DNA of 64,000 nucleotides from Chitinophagaceae bacterium PMP191F (GCA_001302245.1 LGYU01000023.1:24234-88233), one strand, 5' to 3'; positions 47,539-58,669 are shown, counted from the stretch's first letter. Numbers and translations are program-made. Notes: a model not told the origin generated them from the letters alone.

Positions 47539-48102
47539 TTAAGCTCTTTTTCTGCGGCGGGCAGCCAGTTCGGCTTCCACCGCCTTTGATAGTTCCGGGA
47601 ACGTGATGCGACCGGAATATAGTTTATCATTGATCAGTACGGCGGGTACGGAGCGTATGCCCAGGTTTAAACCTTCCAGCAGATCGGCGCGTACGGTCCA
47701 GCCGTAAAATGAATCGACCAGTTTGGTCAGAAAATTTTTATCCGTCACCCCTACTTCTTTTGCATACCCTTTCAGGCTGATGCTGCCCAGTCTGCGCCGG
47801 TGATTGAACAACATCTGATGCATCTCGGCAAATTTGCCTTCCTGTGCAGCAGCTACAGATGCTTCGGCAGCCTTTTGCGCATATTGGTGCACCTGTGTAA
47901 GGGGAAAATGACGGAAGTTGAACCTGATCTGTCCTTCAAATTGTGCCATCAGCTTTTCAATTACTGTATTGGCTTTGGCACATTCCTCGCTTTCATAATC
48001 ACCAAACCATACAATATTCACCGGAGCCTGCGCAGGGCCTACCCAGATGGATTTGGGTTCAATGATCTCGATTGCTTTTGCTTTATTATTAGTAGTTGCC
48101 AT
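47539..48102 (-). CDS. DsbA-like thioredoxin-fold protein, monothiol
   Basis: 187 residues, no signal peptide. The thioredoxin fold with helical insertion is clear: VNIVWFGDYESEECAKANTV, FRHFPLTQVHQYAQKAAEAS and the cis-Pro segment GIRSVPAVLIND. The active site would normally read CPYC or CPFC, but here it is S38-E-E-C41, so only the second cysteine remains. It resembles the DsbA/FrnE-like group and may act as a glutathione-style monothiol or a binding protein. It lies 228 bases beyond the start-distal end of clpB, on the same strand. Confidence 0.78.
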   Translation of the reverse strand: MATTNNKAKAIEIIEPKSIWVGPAQAPVNIVWFGDYESEECAKANTVIEKLMAQFEGQIRFNFRHFPLTQVHQYAQKAAEASVAAAQEGKFAEMHQMLFNHRRRLGSISLKGYAKEVGVTDKNFLTKLVDSFYGWTVRADLLEGLNLGIRSVPAVLINDKLYSGRITFPELSKAVEAELAARRRKRA

Positions 48103-48330
48103 AATCTGAATCTCCCTTTTCTCCGGTTTTTAGCAGCAGTTCTGGATATTTCAGGGAAGCAGTGGCGGACCAGTTTTAAAAACACATTAACAGAAACAAC
48201 TGGTTTTCAGCAGATTTAAGTTGCTCAAGCCATTTTATGTATTGGCCTAAAAAAGTGGCAGGGACAGCTTTGTGCGTGTCCCTACCTGTAATAACACTTA
48301 CCGTATAAAATTGTTTACCCAATATGAATT

Positions 48331-50940
<2,610 letters not shown>

Positions 50941-51095
50941 ATCGTTGTCCTCCTGCCTTCTCCTAACAGAGAAGAATTTGTATTGTTTAGAGTTTTTTTA
51001 GCGAATTACCCTTCCACAATTTATCTTTCATGCGTAATTATGTAAGGGTAACAATACATCACAAATCACAATCCAAGCCAAAAATTTCCGCATTT

Positions 51096-52151
51096 ATGTC
51101 ACTAAAAATCAACCCCACCTGTCTCAAATGCAGTTTCCCGCTGTTTTTACTGTTATTATGGCTGACCGGAACCGCCCAGGGAACCGATTTCAGCGAGGCT
51201 GATGCCATTATTCAGCGTAACCAGAAACTGCTGGGTAATAATGTGATATTACTGATTTATAAGGATAGCCAGTTGGTACACCAGAAAGAGTTTAACCCTG
51301 ATTTTAAGTCCAAAACCCAGGCCCCTATCGGAGGCTCCGGTCAATGGCTTACGGCAGCGCTGGTAATGAGCTTTGTAGACCAGGGTAAAATTTCATTGGA
51401 TGATCCTGTGGTGAAGTATATTCCCAGTTTCAGCAAATACATGAAGAACTATGTTACCCTCCGCAGTTGTTTAACACATACTACCGGTATTGAAAGCGGT
51501 GGAAAATTAAGTACTTCGTTCAACAGAAAATATGAAACACTGGAAGAAGCTATAGATGCGTATGCAGCCAAAGAAATTTCCAACAACCCCGGCAAGGAGA
51601 TCCATTTTGGTCCTATTGGTCCGGCCATTGCGGCACGCGTATGCGAAGTGATAGCCAAAAAGCCTTTTGAGCGCCTGGTACAGGAACGCATTACCCGTCC
51701 GTTGAAAATGCGGATGACCAATTTTGTCAATGAAACCGGTGGTGCTCCCAATCCATCTGGTGGTGCTGTAACCACTGCCCTGGATTATATTAATTTCCTC
51801 AGCATGTTGTTGCACAAGGGCACTTTTGAGGGAAAAAGAATACTGAGTGAACAGTCTGTTGCCGAAATGGAAAAAGCTCAGTTTGCTGAATTGCCTGTTA
51901 AATACACGCCTAAACTGGCAGAAGGCTGGAACTATGGCTTGGGTGCATGGATACAGGAAAAAGATGCTTCCGGCAATGGCGCAGTACTTACCAGCCCCGG
52001 CATGTATGGTTCATGGCCATGGATTGACAACTGCCGCAATTATGTAGCCATCATTTTTGTACAGTCTGTATTAGGCGAACAGAAAAGGGATATTTACCAG
52101 CAGGTGAAAGATGCTATTGATGCACAGATACCGGCTACGAAGTGTAAATAA
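51096..52151 (+). CDS. Serine beta-lactamase-like protein lacking catalytic motifs
   Basis: 351 residues with a signal peptide (to TGTAQG). The class C beta-lactamase/esterase fold is evident: VMSFVDQGKISLDDPVVKYI, TLRSCLTHTTGIESG and ERITRPLKMRMTNFV. The expected SxxK motif, PI(A/S)SxSKW in relatives, reads PIGGSGQW here, so Ser80 is replaced by Gly and Lys83 by Gln. The YxN motif reads FGP (171-173). Both catalytic elements are lost, which suggests a non-enzymatic binding role. I start at 51096 (MSLKINPTCLK), just before the signal peptide. Confidence 0.8.
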   Translation: MSLKINPTCLKCSFPLFLLLLWLTGTAQGTDFSEADAIIQRNQKLLGNNVILLIYKDSQLVHQKEFNPDFKSKTQAPIGGSGQWLTAALVMSFVDQGKISLDDPVVKYIPSFSKYMKNYVTLRSCLTHTTGIESGGKLSTSFNRKYETLEEAIDAYAAKEISNNPGKEIHFGPIGPAIAARVCEVIAKKPFERLVQERITRPLKMRMTNFVNETGGAPNPSGGAVTTALDYINFLSMLLHKGTFEGKRILSEQSVAEMEKAQFAELPVKYTPKLAEGWNYGLGAWIQEKDASGNGAVLTSPGMYGSWPWIDNCRNYVAIIFVQSVLGEQKRDIYQQVKDAIDAQIPATKCK

Positions 52152-52288
52152 AGGCTGCATTGCCTGATTGTTTGGGGGATGGGAATCTTCATCTTCATAC
52201 TGCTATTCCTATTCACAACAATAAATGCACCGGCTGCTGACATAGGGTTGTCACCGGCTGTTTTTTCTTTGTGACATAAAATCACAAC

Positions 52289-52915
52289 ATGGAAAAACTG
52301 GACCTGGTAAAACAACATAAAGCCTATTATTCTGCCACCCGCAAACCTGAACTGGTATCAATAGAACAGGCAGATTATTTATCCATTACAGGGCATGGTG
52401 ATCCATCTGCCCCTTTTTTTGCAGATACCATTCAGTCATTGTACAGTGTGGCGTACTCCATTAAATTTATGTGCAAAGCCCGCGGAAAGGACTTTGGCAT
52501 AGCAAAACTGGAAGGGCTTTGGAGTTTTGATGAGGATAAATACGGACATCATTCCATTACCGAAGCCCCTGTAAAAATACCGCGCAGCGTATGGCAGTAC
52601 CGGCTGCTTATCAGGATGCCGGACTTCGTTACTGAAGGACAAGTACAGATTGCCCGTGAAAATGTAGCATCCAGAAAACAACTCACCCACGCACTTGCTG
52701 TAACACACTACACATTACCCGCCAGGCAGGTAGTGCAGATGTTACATACCGGCCCTTTTGATAAAGAACCTGAAACTTTACAGCAGATGGCAGATTTTAT
52801 GACGACTGCCAGTTTTCAACGTGCTGGCCTGCATCATGAAATATATCTTTCAGACTTCAGGAAAACCGCGCCGGAAAAACAGAAAACCATTTTGCGGGAA
52901 CCGGTGAAGCAGTAA
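52289..52915 (+). CDS. GyrI-like small-molecule-binding domain protein
   Basis: 208 residues. The GyrI-like/SbmC fold appears as YLSITGHGDPSAPFFADTIQ, AKLEGLWSF with QYRLLIRMPDFV, and VVQMLHTGPFDKEPETLQQM. These standalone cytoplasmic proteins bind small ligands or inhibit gyrase in some bacteria; here the ligand is unknown. The gene has its own upstream gap and is followed by inverted heptad repeats. Confidence 0.82.
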   Translation: MEKLDLVKQHKAYYSATRKPELVSIEQADYLSITGHGDPSAPFFADTIQSLYSVAYSIKFMCKARGKDFGIAKLEGLWSFDEDKYGHHSITEAPVKIPRSVWQYRLLIRMPDFVTEGQVQIARENVASRKQLTHALAVTHYTLPARQVVQMLHTGPFDKEPETLQQMADFMTTASFQRAGLHHEIYLSDFRKTAPEKQKTILREPVKQ

Positions 52916-52917
52916 GA

Positions 52918-53000
52918 TACAAGGTGTAAGGTATAAAGTGCAAGGCAGGTCTTTAAGAAATTGAACTTTACACCTTACACTTTAAACCTTATACGTTTTC
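52918..53000. repeat. Inverted heptad repeat block
   Basis: The left arm reads GATACAA, GGTGTAA, GGTATAA, AGTGCAA. The right arm reads TTTACAC, CTTACAC, TTTAAAC, CTTATAC, roughly its reverse complement. The two arms could fold into a long imperfect hairpin around about 25 bases. Confidence 0.55.
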
Positions 53001-53044
53001 TCTCTACACTTTCATACCTTCGGCACAGTGAACCTGTTTAACCG

Positions 53045-53515
53045 ATGCACCGTTTTTTTACCAGGAATAAACTGCTTTTATTGTATGGCTGCTCTATGGC
53101 AATACTGCTGTTTCTGCTGAAATGGCTGGAGCTCCGCCTCGTTATCTTTAACCACGCTTTTGAAATTTACATCGGTGCTATTGCTGTTATTTTTACCGGG
53201 CTGGGTATCTGGCTGGCATTAAAATTATCCAAACCCAAAACGGTGGTGGTGGAAAAGGCCGTCTATATTCAACAGCATACCGGCAATGGATTTGTGGTCA
53301 ATGAACAGGAAATTGAAAAACTGGGTATCAGCAACCGCGAACTGGAAGTATTACAATTAATGGCAGAAGGGCTCAGCAACCAGGAAATTGCGGAAAAATT
53401 ATTTGTGTCGCTGAACACAATCAAAACCCATTCTTCCAACCTGTTTATAAAGCTGGATGTAAAACGTCGTACGCAGGCTGTTGATACCGCTAAAAAACGC
53501 CGCATCATTCCCTAG
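53045..53515 (+). CDS. Membrane-anchored LuxR-type HTH protein
   Basis: 156 residues. Two N-terminal TM helices (about 10-27 and 33-58) are followed by a short linker and a LuxR/GerE DNA-binding domain (about 92-150): [20 protein letters not shown] with [19 protein letters not shown]. It has no receiver or ligand domain. It resembles the short membrane-bound HTH proteins seen in Bacteroidota, which may respond to membrane state. It precedes the DUF4199 gene by about 108 bases. Confidence 0.82.
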   Translation: MHRFFTRNKLLLLYGCSMAILLFLLKWLELRLVIFNHAFEIYIGAIAVIFTGLGIWLALKLSKPKTVVVEKAVYIQQHTGNGFVVNEQEIEKLGISNRELEVLQLMAEGLSNQEIAEKLFVSLNTIKTHSSNLFIKLDVKRRTQAVDTAKKRRIIP

Positions 53516-53623
53516 GTATAGTACTACTTTGGTATGAAACAGTGCCTTTATCCCTAAATCACCCGAAAGTATGAGCGTGATCTGCTGAGAATCATGCACT
53601 TTTGAGTTACAAAACCAACGCAA

Positions 53624-54169
53624 ATGAAAAAGAATGTATTTGTTTTCGGCGCTCTTGCCGGTCTTATAGTGTCCATTTTTATGGTATGCTCTATTGCTCT
53701 CTGTTATGGGAAAGAGCAGTTTGAAGGCAATGTGGTGATTGGCTATGCCGCCATGATCATTGCATTTTCTTTCATTTTTATAGGCATCCGCAATTACCGG
53801 AACAAATACAACGGAGGTGTTATCAGTTTTGGAAAAGCATTCCGGGTAGGATTGTATATTACTTTAATAGCCTCTACCATTTATGTGTTGGTATGGCTGG
53901 TGGATTATTATGTATTTATTCCTGATTTTATGGATAAATACACCACGCATATTATTAAAGCAGCGGAAAAAAGTGGCGTGTCGCAGGTTGAACTCAATAA
54001 AAAAGTGGAAGAAATGACCGTTTACCAGAAAATGTACAAAAACCCGCTGTTTGTTATATTGCTGACCTATGTGGAAATATTACCTGTAGGGCTGGTAGTA
54101 ACCCTGATCAGCGCCCTGCTGTTAAAAAAGAAACACAAAGACCGCGAAACCATCCTGAGTAACGCCTAA
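53624..54169 (+). CDS. DUF4199 membrane protein
   Basis: 181 residues with four TM helices: VFVFGALAGLIVSIFMVCSI, GYAAMIIAFSFIFIGI, GLYITLIASTIYVLVWLV and a C-terminal helix (VEILPVGLVVTLISALLL). RNKYNGGVISFGKAFRVG is the conserved DUF4199 block. The function is unknown. Its position behind the membrane HTH protein and ahead of a VOC gene (13 bases) suggests one operon. Confidence 0.82.
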   Translation: MKKNVFVFGALAGLIVSIFMVCSIALCYGKEQFEGNVVIGYAAMIIAFSFIFIGIRNYRNKYNGGVISFGKAFRVGLYITLIASTIYVLVWLVDYYVFIPDFMDKYTTHIIKAAEKSGVSQVELNKKVEEMTVYQKMYKNPLFVILLTYVEILPVGLVVTLISALLLKKKHKDRETILSNA

Positions 54170-54182
54170 ATGCATACTATAT

Positions 54183-54575
54183 ATGAAGATCATTTTAACC
54201 AGCATCCCGGTTGACGACCAGGAAAAAGCATTACAATTCTACACAGAGAAACTGGGTTTTATTAAAAAGAAGGATATTCCTATGGGTGAACACCGCTGGC
54301 TGACAGTGGTAGCGCCGGAAGGTACCCAGGAGGTTGAATTATTACTGGAGCCTAAAGGATTTCCACCTTCCAGGGAATATTATAAAGCGGTGTTTGCAGC
54401 CAATATACCGGTTGCATTATTCGGTGTAAGTAATATACAACAGGAATACGAGCGGCTGGAAAAACTGGGTGTAGTTTTTAAAACCAAACCCACTGCGATG
54501 GGACCGGTGATCATTGCCGTACTGGAAGATACCTGCGGCAACCTGGTGCAGTTGGTACAGCCGGTAAATACCTGA
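54183..54575 (+). CDS. VOC (glyoxalase/bleomycin-resistance fold) protein
   Basis: 130 residues with two beta-alpha-beta-beta-beta repeats: SIPVDDQEKALQFYTEKLGF in the first half and FGVSNIQQEYERLEKLGVVF in the second. The last strand has CGNLVQLVQP. The glutamate of typical VOC metal sites is replaced by Gln or Val context, so metal binding is uncertain. Substrate unknown. It starts 13 bases after the DUF4199 stop. Confidence 0.85.
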   Translation: MKIILTSIPVDDQEKALQFYTEKLGFIKKKDIPMGEHRWLTVVAPEGTQEVELLLEPKGFPPSREYYKAVFAANIPVALFGVSNIQQEYERLEKLGVVFKTKPTAMGPVIIAVLEDTCGNLVQLVQPVNT

Positions 54576-54643
54576 CCAGCTACTCAATATTTTTTTAGCT
54601 TTTTGTCTTATTGCAGTGCGCTCATTCGTCATAAGTAAAATTT

Positions 54644-54997
54644 ATGACCATGAAAGCATTCGTTTTAATTTTCCGCAGCAGCAACAACCCACATGCCAAT
54701 CCATCGCCGGAACAATTACAGGACCGGAAGATCTGGATGGAAACAGTGGTTGCACAAAATAAACTGGTTAACAATGGAAACAGAACTTCCATTAAACAGG
54801 CCAGAACCATAAAAGCCGGCAATGTTATTACAGAAGGGCCTTATGCTGATAACGATGAGTTTGTAACCGGCTATATGGTTGTGCAGGCTAATACTATTGA
54901 CGAAGTGGGTGAGTTGGCTAAAACAAATCCCATTTTAAAGGCAGGTGGAAATATAGAGATCAGAGCTGTGCTGGCACCCGGGGAATTGGATCAGTAA
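54644..54997 (+). CDS. YciI-like (DGPF) family protein
   Basis: 117 residues of the ferredoxin-like YciI/DGPF fold: MKAFVLIFRSSNNPHANPSP, NVITEGPYADNDEFVTGYMV and the C-terminal GGNIEIRAVLAP. Members of the DGPF group are often encoded near ECF sigma factors; none is adjacent here. Function unknown. It follows the VOC gene by 68 bases and may share its transcript. Confidence 0.85.
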   Translation: MTMKAFVLIFRSSNNPHANPSPEQLQDRKIWMETVVAQNKLVNNGNRTSIKQARTIKAGNVITEGPYADNDEFVTGYMVVQANTIDEVGELAKTNPILKAGGNIEIRAVLAPGELDQ

Positions 54998-55069
54998 ACA
55001 TTACAGATGGTCATTATCGCAAACCCGGTGATGACCATCTATATAAAAAATGACGAGGTCTTACTAAGA

Positions 55070-55615
55070 TTAATATTTTAAGGCAATAGATGTAAAAATA
55101 CTATCTCCTATTTTTTTAAATCTATCAACCGATTTATCCAAACTATAAATCTCTATATCATAATAAAAGCCATTACTGTCGCAAAAAAACACTTCTATGC
55201 CATAACTTCTTTTTCTGTTATTATTTTCAAACGTGTATTTTAAATACCCTACGTCTTTTCCCGTTATAATAGCTTTCCCATAATCTAGTATTTGTACCTT
55301 TCTGTGAGGATCTGACAGTTTATCATGCTTAACCCAGTTAATTGATTCATTAGTAATAGTTTTTAGCCTTTTAAAAGCACTGTCATAAACATTAAGTGTA
55401 ACTATCGACATATCATTGGCGTCTCCAACCTTTACATTATAAACTACCTCATAATTTGAAAATTTTAAATAATTCTCTTTAACCTTCCAATCAGAGGGTA
55501 CGCTTAAAGCTATTTTATCTTTATATACTTTTTCTTGTTTACATTTTATTTGTGCACTTACACTATTAAATAGTAAAAAAAAGGCAAAAAACAGTGTGCT
55601 ATTTTTGTTTTTCAT
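55070..55615 (-). CDS. Exported orphan immunity candidate
   Basis: About 181 residues with a signal peptide (MKNKNSTLFFAFFLLFNSVSAQ). The mature part (IKCKQEKVYKDKIALSVPSD) has a PsbP-like alternation of strands and one helix, ending GDSIFTSIALKY. It is strongly AT-rich compared with the genes to its left. It is the last module of the RHS-associated array and is preceded by repeat copy a. No toxin gene accompanies it. The immunity role is inferred from position alone. Confidence 0.55.
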   Translation of the reverse strand: MKNKNSTLFFAFFLLFNSVSAQIKCKQEKVYKDKIALSVPSDWKVKENYLKFSNYEVVYNVKVGDANDMSIVTLNVYDSAFKRLKTITNESINWVKHDKLSDPHRKVQILDYGKAIITGKDVGYLKYTFENNNRKRSYGIEVFFCDSNGFYYDIEIYSLDKSVDRFKKIGDSIFTSIALKY

Positions 55616-55647
55616 TCTCAACAATTATTTGTTTGTTAGTTTCCTAT

Positions 55648-55721
55648 CCATTTCATTAATGATACCAGTCAGAGACCGGGTGCATATAGAAAACGCGAGT
55701 CCGCTTTGCATGACTCGCGCT
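55648..55721 (-). repeat. RHS-array palindromic repeat, copy a
   Basis: On the minus strand: hairpin AGCGCGAGTC...GACTCGCG with T-rich tail TTTTCTATATG, then GACCGGGTGCAT-type hairpin CCGGTCTCTGACTGG, then AATGAAATGGATAGGAAA, which resembles RHS core codons for NEMDRK. It lies between the immunity gene at 55740 and the exported protein at 55070. Confidence 0.75.
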
Positions 55722-55739
55722 TAATTAAAAAATACAGGT

Positions 55740-56375
55740 CTATTTTTTGTCATCAGCTTTTCTTATCAATGCTTTACCTCTTATCTCCTTTGGTATATCC
55801 TTGTAAATCGGGACATTTATCATTTGCAAATACACACTTCTTATACTTTCATCATTTAAATCGTAATAGTCTTTCACCTCTAAGCCGGAGATTCTACAAT
55901 ATTCCATGCCTGTCCTCCACACAAGACCTAAACTTGACACTGTTAGGATTATTTGTTCAAGATGTTTTACACACTCATAGTCACAGTTACTTCCTCTTTC
56001 GGTTAAATTGTGTATCGGATACCATGGGCCTACTTTCGATTCATCCAATACAATTTTATCAAAAGTTTGAGCACTTTTAAAATCCGGTACAATATCATCA
56101 TTAGGAGAATTTAGAATACCCAAATACTCCCACCCCGAATCCTTTCTTAAATTAGGCCACCTGTGTATGCTTCGTGGTCCAAATAGCCAGTCACAAGTTT
56201 TTAAATCATCTATAGCATTATCATCGGTATCCGAGAACTTGTCAAACACCTGGGCCAGCAATCCATGGAAGCCACTTAAATGTCTAAAGTCAAAGAATTT
56301 ACAGAAGGCATATTTTTTAATTTCTGGCACATAAAACTGAAATACTGACCCAGTAAAGAACATCTTTTTCTTCAT
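55740..56375 (-). CDS. Probable immunity protein of the orphan RHS cassette
   Basis: 211 residues, cytoplasmic. It opens KMFFTGSVFQFYVPEIKKYA with FCKFFDFRHLSGFHGLLAQV, which recalls the Imm26-type layout (an initial strand followed by YxF/GR motifs); I hold this only as possible. Start and stop overlap with the toxin gene in TAATG (base 56375), so it is coupled to it. The gene contents fit an RHS-CT / immunity pair. Composition is AT-rich. Confidence 0.65.
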   Translation of the reverse strand: MKKKMFFTGSVFQFYVPEIKKYAFCKFFDFRHLSGFHGLLAQVFDKFSDTDDNAIDDLKTCDWLFGPRSIHRWPNLRKDSGWEYLGILNSPNDDIVPDFKSAQTFDKIVLDESKVGPWYPIHNLTERGSNCDYECVKHLEQIILTVSSLGLVWRTGMEYCRISGLEVKDYYDLNDESIRSVYLQMINVPIYKDIPKEIRGKALIRKADDKK

Positions 56376-57355
56376 TATTGAAATTTAAGAAGTGTTTCCC
56401 AATTGGGATAGTTTGCATTTAACCAAGCTCTAGCCTCAATCATATAAATTTCCTTTATGGTTGCTGGTATTTTATTTGCGATTTCAGCAGACCCAATTCC
56501 TCCATTTAAGTCAATCACAATTTGTTCAACTCCTAAAGCAATTGCATTTGTTGGTATATTGTCTAAACCACTAAGAACCTCCGCTTGCAGTTTTTGAATT
56601 TCTTTGAATGTATATCTTGAACCAAGCGAACCATCTATTGTAGTTGCTTTACCTATATATGCAATCCCTTCTTTTTTTCCCAGATAGACTGCAAAACGGC
56701 CTTTTATCCAGTTTTTTAGGTTAAATATACTCTTTAAGTTAAGACGATTCATCCCTACGGGAGCAGTAAACGTAAGTTGGTTGACAACCTGCTTATTGGG
56801 CATTATATATCCTCGGTAATCGACGGCATATTGAAGTAAACTTCCAGGAAATGATTGCCATGAGCGAGGGCCGTTCATAAAATCCCAAAACCTAGATATA
56901 GGCTGAAGCACTTGACCGTTTTCTGTATCCAATTGGTCATTGTTTGCTGGTGTAACCACTACTTCAGGCATCACAGGAACATCCGATACAGAGGTATCCG
57001 CTAACAGTCCGAGAGGATCGTTTAATAAGATAGGATTATTATTAGCATATGTATAAGGACTAAACTCGAAACTTAAATATGCCATTCCGTCAATCTGATG
57101 AAAACGGCCCACCTGTGCGTCATATTTTCTAAATTCCGTTGAATATAAATCTATTCCGCTACCATCACTAAATTCTTTATTCTCCAATTCTGAGGCACCA
57201 TTGTATTTATATTTATTAGGAATGTACTTTTTCTTAAATACCTGTGAACTAATTCCCGCCATGGTCAACCCAAAAGGATAATAATGTGTTTCCCCGGTAA
57301 TGGGACCACTGCTGTGTTTCGCACTCAGGTTATCAAAGAACATCCATCTCTGCAA
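56375..57355 (-). CDS. Orphan RHS C-terminal cassette with GIY-YIG-like toxin tip
   Basis: 326 residues from the ATG at 57355. Residues 5-115 are the end of the RHS core: [44 protein letters not shown] and YANNNPILLNDPLG. A variable linker (EVVVTPANNDQ) leads to the toxin tip. At 221-280 the tip has FAVYLGKKEGIAYIGKA, then GSRY and GVEQIVIDLNGG, a GIY-YIG/URI-like nuclease pattern with Y224, Y233, R248 and E278. The repeat directly upstream (copy b) shifts the frame relative to a continuous core, so it can only start at its own ATG or after recombination. Confidence 0.75.
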   Translation of the reverse strand: MQRWMFFDNLSAKHSSGPITGETHYYPFGLTMAGISSQVFKKKYIPNKYKYNGASELENKEFSDGSGIDLYSTEFRKYDAQVGRFHQIDGMAYLSFEFSPYTYANNNPILLNDPLGLLADTSVSDVPVMPEVVVTPANNDQLDTENGQVLQPISRFWDFMNGPRSWQSFPGSLLQYAVDYRGYIMPNKQVVNQLTFTAPVGMNRLNLKSIFNLKNWIKGRFAVYLGKKEGIAYIGKATTIDGSLGSRYTFKEIQKLQAEVLSGLDNIPTNAIALGVEQIVIDLNGGIGSAEIANKIPATIKEIYMIEARAWLNANYPNWETLLKFQ

Positions 57356-57374
57356 AGCAGAGCCGGACAGGCAT

Positions 57375-57523
57375 TCTTACTATCCATCTCACTGATGATA
57401 CCGATCGGAGACCGGTGCATGTAAAAAGCGCGAGTCCGCTTCGCAAGACTCGCGCTAGTTGGGGGAGGAACACCCGCGCCAGTTGAGCGCAAGTCCGTTT
57501 CACAAGACGCGCGCCAGTTGGTG
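57375..57523 (-). repeat. RHS-array palindromic repeat, copy b (duplicated)
   Basis: One full unit (hairpin AGCGCGAGTC...GACTCGCGCT plus TTTTTACATG, then CCGGTCTCCGATCGG, then the core-like AGTGAGATGGATAGTAAG) and a second, diverged copy of the first hairpin (GGCGCGCGTCTTGT...ACTTGCGCTCAACTGG). It is followed by a third hairpin, CTCTGC-TTT-GCAGAG, just before the orphan cassette. Confidence 0.75.
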
Positions 57524-57544
57524 CATCGTATCAATTTAGCAGCT

Positions 57545-58135
57545 TTACTTAATTTTATTCGGTGTATAAATGTTACGACTGGCTTCAAAATTCATAACTG
57601 AAGATTCTAAATAAATAATACTATTAGTAACAATATGTTTTTGACTATCGTACCCATAAATATTTCCCGTTCTTAAAAAGATTTTCAATGAATAAACTCC
57701 TTTGGGTAAGGCGTGCAAAAAATCTATCAAGTTAAAAGTCAATACTTTTTCTTTACCCTTCCCTAATGGCTGCTTTTCAAGATCAAATGACCAAATTTCA
57801 TCTTCACTCTTAAAATCTTTTGGGGGATGCGTACCACCAGACACTTCTAATGTTATGTTTCGATATGAACCACTAGCAGAATCATATGTGTACAATTCAA
57901 AAAAGCAGTTCCCGAATACTGAACGATAAGCACTTTCAAACTGTTTATATATCATTTGTTTTTTCTTACCTGCTAAATAAATAATATCAATATTTAAGTC
58001 TGAATAATCATTTACTATAAAATTATTCTTACTTTTTATTTTAATATCCAGACTATCAGAATGGTAGTTCTGAGCAACAAGATTACTCATAACAAAGACA
58101 CAAAGCGTAATAAGCAACTTAAAACGAATAAGCAT
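57545..58135 (-). CDS. Exported orphan immunity candidate
   Basis: 196 residues with a signal peptide (MLIRFKLLITLCVFVMSNLVAQ). The mature part is beta-rich and looks like an immunoglobulin-like sandwich (DLNIDIIYLAGKKKQ ... VLTFNLIDFLHALPKGVYSL). The family is not recognised. It follows an RHS core remnant (58150-58230) with no toxin between, so it seems to be the immunity half of a cassette that lost its toxin. AT-rich. Confidence 0.55.
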   Translation of the reverse strand: MLIRFKLLITLCVFVMSNLVAQNYHSDSLDIKIKSKNNFIVNDYSDLNIDIIYLAGKKKQMIYKQFESAYRSVFGNCFFELYTYDSASGSYRNITLEVSGGTHPPKDFKSEDEIWSFDLEKQPLGKGKEKVLTFNLIDFLHALPKGVYSLKIFLRTGNIYGYDSQKHIVTNSIIYLESSVMNFEASRNIYTPNKIK

Positions 58136-58149
58136 GGCTAATTATATTT

Positions 58150-58230
58150 TTATGATAAGGTGTAAGGATAACAATATGTTTCCTCGGTAATGGGGCTGCT
58201 GCGGTGCTGCCTACTCAGGTTATCAGAGAA
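58150..58230 (-). pseudogene. RHS core remnant, toxin lost
   Basis: Minus-strand translation reads SDNLSRQHRSSPITEET, then YCYPYTLS and a stop. This is collinear with the intact core [25 protein letters not shown] and ends where HYYPFGLT should continue. The rest of the core and any toxin are absent; the next gene (58135) starts 14 bases later. Confidence 0.7.
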
Positions 58231-58240
58231 CATCCGTCTT

Positions 58241-58345
58241 TGCTTTACAGAGACGGACAGGTACCCTTACTCTCAGTTTCGTTGCTCAGATCGGGAATAT
58301 ATAAAAAGACACAGGTGCTCTGAACGAACATCCGAATGCTAATTT
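58241..58345 (-). repeat. RHS-array repeat, copy c (degenerate)
   Basis: The hairpin CCGTCTCTGT...CAAAGACGG and a GAGCAACGAAACTGAGAGTAAG core-like segment are still recognisable. The GC-rich hairpin has been replaced by a weaker GTGCTCTGAACGAAC region. Confidence 0.5.
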
Positions 58346-58359
58346 AAATATTACTAGCT

Positions 58360-58669
58360 TCATGTTTTAGCATACATTTCAATTACTTCTTTAAATTTAT
58401 ATAACAAGTATTCAAGTTTTCCTAAATTGCCCACCGCTGTAAACTTACCATCTTTCATAGAGTACGAATACCAGTCATCCGGACTACTTTGTACTATGTC
58501 CACATCCAATTCAATATTTTTCTAATCCCTTATCTGCTACACCAATAGTAATGTGCCATCCGGGATTATCAATCGAACTAATTTGGAATACGTTTTCATG
58601 TTCCCATTCGCCGTCACATTGTTCTCTAAACCATTTTTGCACCCATTTTAAAATGTTTTCTTCTGTCAT
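58360..58669 (-). pseudogene. Frameshifted Imm53-like immunity gene
   Basis: Starting at the ATG at 58669 the frame reads MTEENILKWVQKWFREQC, then DGEWEHENVFQISSIDNPGW, and stops at 58511-58513. If one base is removed from the five-T run at 58517-58521, the frame continues ENIELDVDIVQSSPDDWYSY ... LEYLLYKFKEVIEMYAKT to a stop at 58360. The restored protein (about 102 aa) has the Imm53 marks: a WxQxW start, CDGxWEH and DNPGW. It is too short for an unrestored gene and was therefore missed as an ORF. Confidence 0.75.

Noticed and set aside
57325..57588. 87-codon ORF through repeat copy b
   Set aside because: The same frame is open in copies d/e (58689-58964) and g (60726-60932) only because the repeat derives from RHS core codons; no start or partner supports translation.
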